DNA of 64,000 nucleotides from Fodinibacter sp963763015. Lineage in GTDB: Bacteria; Actinomycetota; Actinomycetes; Actinomycetales; Dermatophilaceae. The first letter of the stretch is position 1. Each line of letters opens with the position of its first letter. The notes under the pieces were generated by a model, which saw only the letters and a program-made list of their open reading frames with translations, was not told the origin of the DNA and ran no database searches. Below are positions 9,202 through 17,327 of this stretch, piece after piece. A program made the translations under genes and the position numbers. Location of the stretch: positions 62,001 through 126,000 of the forward strand of contig CAVXML010000006.1 of the NCBI GenBank assembly GCA_963763015.1, given 5' to 3'.

Positions 9202-9207
9202 TACAGT
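9202..9207 (+). promoter_or_regulatory. Probable -10 box TACAGT for the thiolase gene
   Basis: TACAGT lies 37 bases before ATG 9245, leaving a short leader that carries the ribosome site GGAGG. I do not see a convincing -35 box. Confidence 0.35.
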
Positions 9208-9244
9208 CGATGGGATCCCGTCGTCCTGACCTGGAGGCTCTCCC

Positions 9245-10444
9245 ATGTCCACCGACCCGACCGTTCTCGTCGCCGGCGCCCGCACCCCGATGGGGCGCAT
9301 GAGCGGCTCCCTCAAGGGCTTCAGCGGCTCCGACCTCGGCGGCTTCGCCATCAAGGGGGCGCTGGAGAAGGCGGGCGTCGCCCCGGAGGACGTGGACTAC
9401 GTGATCATGGGGCAGGTGCTCACCGCGGGTGAGGGGCAGATCCCGGCTCGGCAGGCCGCGGCCAAGGCCGGTATCCCGATGACCGTGCCGGCGCTGACCG
9501 TGAACAAGGTCTGCCTCAGCGGCATCGACGCCATCGCGCTCGCGGACCAGCTGATCCGCGCCGGCGAGTTCGACGTCGTCGTCGCCGGCGGTCAGGAGTC
9601 GATGACCAACGCACCGCACCTGCTCGAGAAGAGCCGCGACGGGTTCAAGTACGGCGACGTCACCCTGCACGACCACATGGCGCAGGACGGTCTCTGGGAC
9701 GCCTTCACCGACCAGGCGATGGGGCTGCTCACCGAGGCCGCCAACACCGGCGACCTCGCGTTCACCCGCGAGGAGCAGGACGCCTTCTCGGCCCGCAGCC
9801 ACCAGCTGGCCGCCCGCGCGTGGAAGGACGGCCTGTTCGACGACGAGGTCGTCACCGTCTCGATCCCGCAGCGCAAGGGTGACGCCCTGGAGTTCCGCAC
9901 CGACGAGGGCATTCGCGCCGACACCACGACCGAGTCGCTCGCCCGGTTGCGCCCGGCCTTCAGCAAGGACGGCACCATCACGGCCGGCTCGGCCTCGCAG
10001 ATCTCCGACGGCGCCTGCGCAGTGGTCGTCATGAGGAGGTCACGCGCCGAGGAGCTGGGCCTGACCTGGCTCGCCGAGATCGGCGCCCACGGCGTCGTCG
10101 CCGGCCCCGACTCGACGTTGCAGAGCCAGCCGGCCCGGGCCATCGCCAGGGCGTGCGAGCGCGAGGGCATCGCTCCCACCGACCTCGACCTCGTCGAGAT
10201 CAACGAGGCCTTCGCCGCCGTCGGCCTGGCTTCGACGAAGGAGCTCGGCCTGGCCGACGACAACGTCAACGTCAACGGCGGGGCGATCGCGCTCGGCCAC
10301 CCGATCGGCATGTCCGGCGCCCGCATCGTGCTGCACCTCGCCCTCGAGCTGCAGCGCCGCGGCGGCGGCGTCGGTGCCGCGGCCCTCTGCGGCGGTGGCG
10401 GCCAGGGTGACGCCCTCGTCGTCAAGGTCCCGGCGCAGGGCTGA
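9245..10444 (+). CDS. atoB: Acetyl-CoA C-acetyltransferase (thiolase)
   Basis: A 399-residue thiolase. The acylated cysteine is C90 in TVNKVCLSGIDA, the second active-site histidine is H352 in GHPIGMSGAR, and the acid/base cysteine is about C382 in ALCGGGGQGDA. It condenses two acetyl-CoA to acetoacetyl-CoA or cleaves it. With the dehydrogenase at the left edge and ccr it forms the entry of the ethylmalonyl-CoA pathway. GGAGG lies nine bases before the ATG. The tail ends in-frame with the meaB coding region that begins straight after the stop. Confidence 0.95.
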   Translation: MSTDPTVLVAGARTPMGRMSGSLKGFSGSDLGGFAIKGALEKAGVAPEDVDYVIMGQVLTAGEGQIPARQAAAKAGIPMTVPALTVNKVCLSGIDAIALADQLIRAGEFDVVVAGGQESMTNAPHLLEKSRDGFKYGDVTLHDHMAQDGLWDAFTDQAMGLLTEAANTGDLAFTREEQDAFSARSHQLAARAWKDGLFDDEVVTVSIPQRKGDALEFRTDEGIRADTTTESLARLRPAFSKDGTITAGSASQISDGACAVVVMRRSRAEELGLTWLAEIGAHGVVAGPDSTLQSQPARAIARACEREGIAPTDLDLVEINEAFAAVGLASTKELGLADDNVNVNGGAIALGHPIGMSGARIVLHLALELQRRGGGVGAAALCGGGGQGDALVVKVPAQG

Positions 10445-10456
10445 CCGGAACTCCCG

Positions 10457-11422
10457 ATCGGGCCCCGCAGCGTCGACGTCCCCTCCCTCGTCACGTCGGC
10501 GAGGGAGGGGCATCCGCGTGCGGTCGCCAGGCTGATCTCGCTCGTCGAGGACGCCCACCCCGCGCTGCGCGAGCTGATGGCGCTCATCGCGCCGGATGCC
10601 GGTCGCGCCCATGTCGTCGGCGTCACCGGTGCGCCGGGGGTGGGGAAGTCCACCACGACCAGCGCGCTCGTCGGCGCGCACCGGGCGGCCGGTCAGCGGG
10701 TGGGCGTGCTCGCGGTCGACCCGTCGTCGCCCTTCTCCGGTGGTGCCCTCCTCGGCGACCGGATCCGGATGACCGAGCACGCGTCCGACCCCGAGGTGTT
10801 CATCCGCTCGATGGCCTCGCGTGGCCACCTCGGCGGACTGTCGTGGGCCGCCCCGCAGGCGCTGCGAGTGCTCGACGCCGCCGGCTGCGACGTCGTACTC
10901 CTCGAGACGGTCGGGGTCGGCCAGTCCGAGGTCGAGGTGGCGGGCACCGCCGACACGACCGTGGTGCTCCTCGCTCCGGGCATGGGCGACGGAATCCAGG
11001 CGGCCAAGGCCGGCATCCTCGAGGTCGCCGACGTGCTCGTCGTCAACAAGGCCGACCGCGAGGGCGCCGACCGCACCGTACGCGACCTCCGGCACGCCGT
11101 GCAGATGGGGGAGGGGTCGGCCCGCCCGGGCTGGCGGGTGCCGGTGGTTCGCACGGTCGCGACCGACGGCACCGGGGTGGACGACCTCGTCGCGGCGATC
11201 GAGGCCCACCAGGTGTGGCTGGGTTCCGACGGGCTGCGGGCCCGTCGGGTGCGACGCGCGACCCGGGAGGTCGAGGGGCTCGCCCTCGAGGCACTGCGCT
11301 CTCGGGTGGGCGGGCTGCACGGGGACTCGCGACTGGAGGTGCTGGCCGGCGCGGTCGTCGACGGTCGCACCGATCCCTACGCGGCGGCGGACCGGCTGGT
11401 CGAGGACCTCACCGCGGGCTGA
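10457..11422 (+). CDS. meaB: Methylmalonyl-CoA mutase-associated GTPase MeaB (no canonical start for its N-terminus)
   Basis: A G3E-family GTPase that protects and loads cobalamin on acyl-CoA mutases. The P-loop GAPGVGKST, VLAVDPSSPFSGGALLGDR, a switch region around DVVLLETVGVGQSEVEV, and VVNKADREGADR are all present. The conserved N-terminal helices (VDVPSLVTSAREGHPRAV, then ARLISLVEDAHPALREL) are encoded from about 10472, but between the thiolase stop at 10442 and ATG 10577 there is no ATG, GTG or TTG in this frame. The first standard start, 10577, would delete those helices. ATC at 10457 is the most start-like codon, hence the coordinates; a rare start, or a base error in one codon, are both possible. 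Confidence 0.85.
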   Translation: MGPRSVDVPSLVTSAREGHPRAVARLISLVEDAHPALRELMALIAPDAGRAHVVGVTGAPGVGKSTTTSALVGAHRAAGQRVGVLAVDPSSPFSGGALLGDRIRMTEHASDPEVFIRSMASRGHLGGLSWAAPQALRVLDAAGCDVVLLETVGVGQSEVEVAGTADTTVVLLAPGMGDGIQAAKAGILEVADVLVVNKADREGADRTVRDLRHAVQMGEGSARPGWRVPVVRTVATDGTGVDDLVAAIEAHQVWLGSDGLRARRVRRATREVEGLALEALRSRVGGLHGDSRLEVLAGAVVDGRTDPYAAADRLVEDLTAG

Positions 11423-11463
11423 GCCGGCGGTCACGCCCCGTCACGGACCGACGTGGAGGCGGG

Positions 11464-14034
11464 TCAGTCGGGACCGACGGCCGTCGGTGGGGCAGCCGCC
11501 GGGTCGAGCACCGTGGGAGGCGAGAGCTCCTCGCCCTCCAGCGGGATGGCCGAGGGAACACCGGCCGTGATCTTGCTCCCGTCGGCGCGGGTGCCGCCGG
11601 TCTGCGGGCTCTTGCCGAGCGTGCCGGAGATCCTCGGACCGTGGCCGTCGAGGGCCATGACGACCGGCTCGCGGTCGTCGACGACGCACGTTCTGCCGTG
11701 GACGTCCACGGGCACCGGCAGGTCGCCGGCCTCGACCGCCAGGGTGATGGCCACCGCCGTCAGCGTGACGCGCAGCCTCGTACCGCGCCAGGTGACGCGG
11801 AACGTGAGCGACTCCCAGCCGTCAGGCAGCCGCGGGTCGAAGGACAGCCGGCCGTCGTGGTCGCGCATGCCCCCGAAGCCGTTGACCAGTGCCGACCACA
11901 CCCCGCCGGCGGAGGCGACGTGCACCCCGTCGACGGTGTTGCCGTGCAGGTCGGCGAGGTCGACGAAGAGGGCGGTCATGAAGTACTCGAGGGCGACCTC
12001 GTGGTAGCCGACCTCGGCCGCGATGACGGACTGGACGACGGCCGACAGGGTCGAGTCTCCCGTCGTGATCGGGTCGTAGTACTCGAAGTCCTTGCGCTTC
12101 TCCTCCGGGGTGAAGCGGTTGCCCTGGAGGAACAGGGCCAGCACGACGTCGGCCTGCTTGAGCACCTGGAACCGGTAGATGACGAGGGGGTGGTAGTGGA
12201 GGAGCAGGGGCTTGAGCTCCTCCGGCGTGCGGCTGAGGTCCCAGACCTCGCGGTCGAGGAAGAAGTCGTCCTGCGGGTGGATCCCCAGGCCCTCGTCGAA
12301 CGGGATGTGCATGCCCTCGGCGCAGGCCGCCCACTCCCGCAGCTCGCGGTCGCTGAGGCGGAGCCGCTGCGCGATGCGCGCGAACTCCTCGGGCTCCTGG
12401 CGCCGGGCCCACTCCACCCACCGGACGGCCTGCTCGAGGTTGTAGCGAGCCATGACGTTGGTGAAGAGGTTGTTGTTGACCACCGTGGTGTACTCGTCGG
12501 GGCCCGTCACCCCGTGGATGTGGAAGGACCGCTCGCCGTTGCTGCGCCAGAAGCCGAGGTCGGCATACAGCCGGGCCGTCTCGACGAGGATGGGCAGGCC
12601 GTCGCGCACGAGGAAGCCCACGTCGCCGGTCGCGTTCACGTACTGGACGAGCGCGTGCACGACGTCCGCGTCGATGTGCACCTGGGCGGTCCCGGCCGCG
12701 TAGTAGGCGGAGGCCTCCTCCCCGTTGATGGTGCGCCAGGGGAAGAGGGCCCCACGCTGGCTGAGCTCACGGGCTCGGTCGCGGGCGGCGGGCAGCATCC
12801 GGCTCCGGAAGTGCATGAGGTTGCGGGCCAGGTCAGGCCGCGTGTACGTGAGGAACGGCGCGACGTAGACCTCGGTGTCCCAGAAGTAGTGGCCCTCGTA
12901 CCCCGATCCGCTCACCCCCTTCGCGGCGACGCCGTGGCCGTCGGCGCGTCCGCTGGCCTGAGCGAGCGTGAAGAGGTTGAAACGGATGGCCTGCTGGACC
13001 GCGGCGTGCGACGGGTGGTCGGAGACGTACTCCACGTCGCTCGCCGACCAGAAGTCGTCGTACCAGCCCCGCTGCTCGGCGAGCCAGTGGTCGACGTCGT
13101 AGCGGGCGGCCCGGTCCAGGGTGCGTCGGCAGCGGTCCGACAGCTCGCGCACCGGCAGGCCGCGCGAGGTGTGGTAGGCGACCGTCTTCTCGATCCGCAG
13201 CGTGCTGCCCTGGCGCGCATCGACCCGGTAGACCATCTTCGTCAGGTCCGCCTCGGCGCCCACGACCACCTCGTACGGGTCGGGGGTTCGGACCACGTGG
13301 TCCGCCGCGACGACCACGGTCATCCGTGAGTTCGTGCACTGGTAGCCGAGCATCATCCGGTCGTCCTTGGCCGACGCGATCCGCGGCTGGAGCACCCGCC
13401 CCTCGAACGCACCGGCCTTGCGCGGGTCGGCGTGCACGCCGGGTGTCGCGCCGTGCAGGTGGTACTCGTCCTCGCCGTCCTGGCGGTTGAGGAGCTGGGA
13501 CGAGACGACCACGGGCGCGTCGCCGGACAGCATCGTCACCTCGAGAGTGAGCACGACCATGTGGCGCTGGGTCATCGACGCCATCCGGGTCGTGTCGATC
13601 CGCACGAGCTTGGCCGAGGGGGTCCGCCAGAGCACCGAGCGCCGCAGCACGCCGTCGCGGAAGTCCAGGCTGCGCTCGTAGCGCTCGAGGTCTGCCGTGC
13701 CGATCACAAGGGGTTCGTCGTCGACGTAGAGCTTCATGAGCTTGGAGTCCGGAGCGTTGACGATGGTCTGCCCGGTGCGGGCGAACCCGTACGCCGCCTC
13801 TGCGTGCCGGATCGGCCACGTCTCGTGGAACCCGTTGACGTAGGTGCCGTGCTCGTGGGCGTGCCGCCCCTCCTCGGGGTTGCCGCGCATCCCGATGTAG
13901 CCGTTGCCGACGGTGAACAGCGTCTCGGTGACCCCGAGGTCGCTGCGGTCCGGGTCGCACTCGACGAACCGCCACGGGTCGATGGGGAACCGGCTGCGGT
14001 CGAGGGGGTCGTCGCGGACCCGCCCGTTGCTCAC
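11464..14034 (-). CDS. Glycoside hydrolase family 65 protein (disaccharide phosphorylase, trehalose/kojibiose/maltose type)
   Basis: An 856-residue GH65 enzyme: N-terminal beta-sandwich (ETLFTVGNGYIGMRGNPEEG), helical linker, then an (alpha/alpha)6 barrel with GYEGHYFWDTEVYVAPF and IHGVTGPDEYTTVVNNN, whose Glu in GPDEY is the family's general acid. It would phosphorolyse an alpha-linked diglucoside to glucose plus beta-glucose-1-phosphate. The gene directly upstream is a beta-phosphoglucomutase-like HAD, the usual partner. GTG 14034 overlaps the HAD stop (GTGA) and begins the natural N-terminus VSNGRVRDDPLDRSRF. Which disaccharide is used cannot be decided here. The last 60 residues are a variable tail. 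Confidence 0.9.
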   Translation of the reverse strand: MSNGRVRDDPLDRSRFPIDPWRFVECDPDRSDLGVTETLFTVGNGYIGMRGNPEEGRHAHEHGTYVNGFHETWPIRHAEAAYGFARTGQTIVNAPDSKLMKLYVDDEPLVIGTADLERYERSLDFRDGVLRRSVLWRTPSAKLVRIDTTRMASMTQRHMVVLTLEVTMLSGDAPVVVSSQLLNRQDGEDEYHLHGATPGVHADPRKAGAFEGRVLQPRIASAKDDRMMLGYQCTNSRMTVVVAADHVVRTPDPYEVVVGAEADLTKMVYRVDARQGSTLRIEKTVAYHTSRGLPVRELSDRCRRTLDRAARYDVDHWLAEQRGWYDDFWSASDVEYVSDHPSHAAVQQAIRFNLFTLAQASGRADGHGVAAKGVSGSGYEGHYFWDTEVYVAPFLTYTRPDLARNLMHFRSRMLPAARDRARELSQRGALFPWRTINGEEASAYYAAGTAQVHIDADVVHALVQYVNATGDVGFLVRDGLPILVETARLYADLGFWRSNGERSFHIHGVTGPDEYTTVVNNNLFTNVMARYNLEQAVRWVEWARRQEPEEFARIAQRLRLSDRELREWAACAEGMHIPFDEGLGIHPQDDFFLDREVWDLSRTPEELKPLLLHYHPLVIYRFQVLKQADVVLALFLQGNRFTPEEKRKDFEYYDPITTGDSTLSAVVQSVIAAEVGYHEVALEYFMTALFVDLADLHGNTVDGVHVASAGGVWSALVNGFGGMRDHDGRLSFDPRLPDGWESLTFRVTWRGTRLRVTLTAVAITLAVEAGDLPVPVDVHGRTCVVDDREPVVMALDGHGPRISGTLGKSPQTGGTRADGSKITAGVPSAIPLEGEELSPPTVLDPAAAPPTAVGPD

Positions 14035-14772
14035 GCCAGCTCCCCGAGGTCGCTCACCACGATGTCCGCCCCGGCACCGGTGAGCACCGTCGCGCCGGCA
14101 CCGCGGTCGACGCCGATGACGAGGGCGAAGCCGCCGGCCGCTCCCGCTCGCACGCCGGAGACGGCATCCTCCACCACGACCGACCGTGCGGCCGTCGTGC
14201 CGCACTGCGGTCGCGGCGTGCACGAAGGTGTCCGGCGCCGGCTTGCCGGCCAGCCCCAGCTGCGTGGCGACCCGGCCGTCGACGACCGTCATGAACCGGT
14301 CGGCCAGGCCCGCGGCCGCCAGCACCGCGGGGGCGTTCGCCGACGACGAGACGACCGCGAGCGGCATCCCCTGGTCCCTGAGCACGTCGAGGAGGACCAC
14401 CGAGCCCGGGTAGGGCTCGACGCCGTCGCGCTCGAGCACCACGTTGAACGCCTCGTTCTTGCGGTTCCCGAGGCCGCACACCGTCTGCGCGTCGGCCGGG
14501 TCGCTGGGGTCCCCTTCGGGCAGCCGGATGCCGCGGGAGGCCAGGAAGTCGCGGACGCCGTCGTACCGAGGCTTGCCGTCCACGTGGGCGAAGTAGTCGG
14601 CATCGGAGTACGGGGAGGTGTCGGCCGAGGGGTCGTCGTGCTGGGCCAGGAAGGAGTCGAACATCTCGGCCCAGGCCCTCATGTGAACCTGCGCCGTGGG
14701 CGTGAGGACGCCGTCCAGGTCGAAGAGGACGGCGTCGTACTCCCGCCAGGGAACGGGGCGAGGTACGGCCAT
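14031..14772 (-). pseudogene. Beta-phosphoglucomutase-like HAD phosphatase, one-base frameshift
   Basis: It starts MAVPRPVPWREYDAVLFDLD with the HAD nucleophile motif DLDGVLT, then SSSANAPAVL and LAGKPAPDTFVHAATAV. At about 14205-14215 the frame breaks. The next frame continues perfectly as ARSVVVEDAVSGVRAGAAGG (HAD motif IV) and ends at TGA 14031-14033 next to the GH65 start. Removing one G in the codons after ATAV restores GTTAARSVVVEDA. Because the rest is intact this may be a sequence error or a recent mutation. Intact, it would convert beta-glucose-1-phosphate from the GH65 enzyme to glucose-6-phosphate. Confidence 0.85.
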
Positions 14773-14779
14773 GCGCTGA

Positions 14780-14809
14780 ACGCTAGGGAGTGCGAGAGCG
14801 CTTGCGCAA
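14780..14809 (-). promoter_or_regulatory. Promoter and LacI-type operator for the HAD–GH65 pair
   Basis: Reading the minus strand, TTGCGC (14804-14809), 18 bases, then TAGCGT (14780-14785) form a promoter seven bases before ATG 14772. Overlapping the -35 and spacer is TGCGAGAGCGCTTGCGCA (14791-14808), an even dyad centred on a CG with AGCGCT core and TGCG/CGCA ends, as in LacI-family sugar repressor operators. This predicts repression relieved by a disaccharide. No LacI gene is in the window. Confidence 0.6.
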
Positions 14810-14888
14810 TCCATCCGGGCCACCAGACCGACAGGTGGTCGAGCGCTGCGGTGGATCGGGCGACCGATCGGGCCGGACGGCGCTCGAC

Positions 14889-14894
14889 TAGCGT
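14889..14894 (+). promoter_or_regulatory. -10 box TAGCGT for the MarR gene, leaderless
   Basis: TAGCGT ends six bases before GTG 14901; the same hexamer serves the HAD and glgE promoters. Confidence 0.5.
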
Positions 14895-14900
14895 GCTCGT

Positions 14901-15446
14901 GTGAGCCAGCCCGTGCGCCTGCCGTTCGACCCGATCGCGCGGGCCGAGGAGCTCTGGCGCGCCCGATGGGGGGAGGGCTCGCGCTCGATGGCCATGGCGA
15001 GCGCCACGTCGGTGATGCGGGTGCAGCAGCTGCTCCTTGCGCAGTTCGACGCCATCGCGGGACACCACGGCCTCACCTTCGCCCGGTACGAGGCACTCGT
15101 GCTGCTCGCGTTCAGCCGCGAGGGCCGTCTGTCGATGTCCCGGATCGGCGAGCGGCTCATGGTGCACCCCACGAGTGCGACGAACACCGTGCAGCGGCTC
15201 GTGGCCCAAGGCCTCGTCGAGCGGGTGCCCAACCCCCGTGACCGGCGCGGCGCGTTCGCCGTCATCACCGATGCCGGCCGCGCCGCGATGGAGGCGGTGA
15301 CGGCCGACCTCGAAGCCGTGGACTTCGGCCTCGGGATGCTCGACGAGGAGCAGCACGCGACGCTGTTCGCGGTGCTGCGTGAGGTGCGCGTGGGAGCGCA
15401 CGACTTCGACCCCGGAGGGGGTGTGCTGCCGCACGCCGGGGTATGA
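14901..15446 (+). CDS. MarR family transcriptional regulator
   Basis: A 181-residue winged-helix regulator. After a leading helix (VMRVQQLLLAQFDAIAGHHG) it has LTFARYEALVLLAFSREGRL, recognition-helix region MSRIGERLMVHPTSATNTVQ and the wing VERVPNPRDRRGAFAVITDA, all typical of MarR. It would bind DNA as a dimer and usually respond to aromatic or lipophilic ligands. It is divergent from the HAD–GH65 operon and upstream of unrelated membrane genes, so its target is unclear. GTG 14901 follows the -10 box at leaderless spacing. Confidence 0.88.
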   Translation: MSQPVRLPFDPIARAEELWRARWGEGSRSMAMASATSVMRVQQLLLAQFDAIAGHHGLTFARYEALVLLAFSREGRLSMSRIGERLMVHPTSATNTVQRLVAQGLVERVPNPRDRRGAFAVITDAGRAAMEAVTADLEAVDFGLGMLDEEQHATLFAVLREVRVGAHDFDPGGGVLPHAGV

Positions 15447-15545
15447 GGGATTTGGCGCCTGCGGGGCTGGTTTGTCATGGTGGAAGGCGACCCCTCCTGC
15501 AGGGCGCCACCCTGCTGTGCCCCGAATCCCGAAGGACCACCCTCC

Positions 15546-16265
15546 ATGTTCACCATCGTTCTCCGCGTCGTCGGAGCGCTCCTGGCCCTCGCGGGCCTGG
15601 CGCTCACCGTCGCGGGGACCTGGTTCGCCACCCAGGTGGGGAGCTCGGGGACGGCGGAGTTCACGACGAGGCCGGGCACCGTCGACCCGGTGGTGATCCG
15701 CCCCGACGTCCTGAACCGGGTCGATGCCGACCTCGTCGTCACAGCGACTCCGGCCGCCGGCGGCTCGGCCTGGATGGCGCTGGCAAACCCTTCGGACGCC
15801 ACGGCCGTGCTGGGTCGGGGCCGGCACCTCGCGGTGACGGGGGTGTCGGTCGAGGACTGGTCGCTCCGCACGAGTGCGCGCGGCAGCGGTGAGGTGGTCG
15901 AGCTCGGGGTGGCCGACCTGTGGCGGGTCCAGGACGAGGGCGACGGCCCGGTCAGCGTCACCGTGCGCCAGGAGAACGCCCCGGAGACTCTCGTCGTCGT
16001 GACGGACGGGGCGCCGCTGCGCTCCCTGACCGTGTCCGTCACGGACAAGAAGTGGTTCGTCGAAGCCGTCATCGCGGCGCTCGTCGGCCTGTTCCTCCTC
16101 CTCGCGGGCGCGACCATGCTGTTCGCCCGCCGCCGCCCGACCGCGTCCGGGCGGCGGGAGGCCCACGAGGGCTCGCCTCTGGATGATCCGTCGCTCAGCG
16201 CGACCGGCGAGCAGGCGGCTGCTGCCCCACGCGACACCCGCGACGCCGAGGAGGCCACCCGATGA
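15546..16265 (+). CDS. Hypothetical membrane-anchored protein with two terminal membrane helices
   Basis: A 239-residue protein. The first helix is FTIVLRVVGALLALAGLALT near the N-terminus and a second, VEAVIAALVGLFLLLAGATM, follows an external domain of about 140 residues rich in beta-type sequence. A short polar C-terminal tail would be cytoplasmic. No known domain recognised. The ATG at 15546 has AAGGA nearby. Its stop overlaps the following lipoprotein start by four bases (ATGA), so the two are probably made together at the cell envelope. Confidence 0.75.
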   Translation: MFTIVLRVVGALLALAGLALTVAGTWFATQVGSSGTAEFTTRPGTVDPVVIRPDVLNRVDADLVVTATPAAGGSAWMALANPSDATAVLGRGRHLAVTGVSVEDWSLRTSARGSGEVVELGVADLWRVQDEGDGPVSVTVRQENAPETLVVVTDGAPLRSLTVSVTDKKWFVEAVIAALVGLFLLLAGATMLFARRRPTASGRREAHEGSPLDDPSLSATGEQAAAAPRDTRDAEEATR

Positions 16266-17290
16266 CCCGCAGGAACGCCTCCAGCCCACGCCGCCCAGCG
16301 GTGCTGGCGGCCGGCATCCTCGCCAGCGCCCTGGTGCTGACCGGCTGCGGCACCTCGGCCGCCCAGGACGCACTCGTCGGCATTCGGCCCGCGCCTGCGG
16401 AGCGGACCGAGTCCGCGCCGCTGAACCCGGAGGGCGCGACCGAGATCGCGGCCCGCCTGCTGGCGGCGGCGGACGCACCGGCGCAGGGCGACGCCAAGGC
16501 GGCAGCGGCAGCGCGCGCGGGGGTGTTCACCGGCGACGCCCTCACCGTCGCCGAGGGGGAGGCAGCCCGGAACCCGAAGCCTGCGACGGCCACCGAGCTG
16601 GCGGCCCCACGACCGCCGACCGTCGTCGCCCAGTCGGCGGGCCGGGCCTGGCCGCGAGCCATCCTGGCGGCAACGCTCGACGAGGACACCAACACCCAGT
16701 TCCTCCACGTCATGGTGTCCGACAAGCCGGAGCAACCCTTCCGGATCGCGGCGAGCGTGCCGATGTTCGGGGGTGCCGAGCTCCCGGCGCTCGGTGCCGC
16801 GGCCGACGGGGCACCGCTGCTCGACACCTCGACGACGGAAGGGCTCGCCCTGGCGCCGGAGGCGGCCGTGGCGGCCTATGCCGCTGCCCTTGCGCACCCG
16901 AAGCCCAAGGCGACCGAGGTCGTCTCCGTGAACGACCCGTTCGCGACCGGCCTGCGCCGGACTGCAGCGGCCCAGACCAAGGCACTGGGCAGCCTCGGCA
17001 CCCTGACCCAGCTGCACACCCCGCAGCTCGACAACGCGGTGACCTTCCGGCTCGCCGACGGCGGCGCCGTGACCTTCGGGCTCGTGCGGCGCACCGACAC
17101 CATCGCGGTCCGGCCCACCGCCAAGGAGCTCGTGCTGCCGCCCGAGTACGCGAAGGTGACCGGCAAGAAGAAGGTCAGCAAGAGCGTCACGCTCGAGAGC
17201 CTCCAGCCGTTGGTCATGCTGGTCCCCGCGAGCGGCAAGGCCGAGGTCATCGGCGCCACCGAGCTCCTGGTCAGCGGCAAGGGCCAGTGA
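16262..17290 (+). CDS. Putative lipoprotein of unknown function
   Basis: A 342-residue secreted protein: basic N-terminus, hydrophobic VLAAGILASALVLT, and lipobox LTGC ending at about residue 27, so it should be lipid-anchored outside the membrane. The mature part is alanine-rich with alternating beta segments (LDNAVTFRLADGGAVTFGLV); no catalytic motif seen. Similar lipoproteins occur next to the thioredoxin-like TPR protein in related actinobacteria, from memory. Coupled to the upstream membrane protein by a four-base overlap. Confidence 0.8.
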   Translation: MTRRNASSPRRPAVLAAGILASALVLTGCGTSAAQDALVGIRPAPAERTESAPLNPEGATEIAARLLAAADAPAQGDAKAAAAARAGVFTGDALTVAEGEAARNPKPATATELAAPRPPTVVAQSAGRAWPRAILAATLDEDTNTQFLHVMVSDKPEQPFRIAASVPMFGGAELPALGAAADGAPLLDTSTTEGLALAPEAAVAAYAAALAHPKPKATEVVSVNDPFATGLRRTAAAQTKALGSLGTLTQLHTPQLDNAVTFRLADGGAVTFGLVRRTDTIAVRPTAKELVLPPEYAKVTGKKKVSKSVTLESLQPLVMLVPASGKAEVIGATELLVSGKGQ

Positions 17291-17327
17291 CCACGCACGC
17301 ACCACCCCTTTGACAGAATCAGGACCC

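Noticed and set aside
10478..10510. Hairpin CCCCTCCCTCG/CGAGGGAGGGG as terminator after thiolase
   Set aside because: The stem is perfect but lies in codons for the conserved MeaB N-terminus, so it may be chance; kept out of the feature list.
10843..13329. 828-codon plus-strand frame over meaB and GH65
   Set aside because: Out of frame in meaB and antisense to GH65; composition is typical of shadow frames.
11464..14823. Single HAD–GH65 fusion protein of 1119 residues
   Set aside because: The linking stretch (about residues 205-270) is Arg/Gly-rich and not protein-like, while another frame gives the proper HAD end and a stop overlapping the GH65 start.
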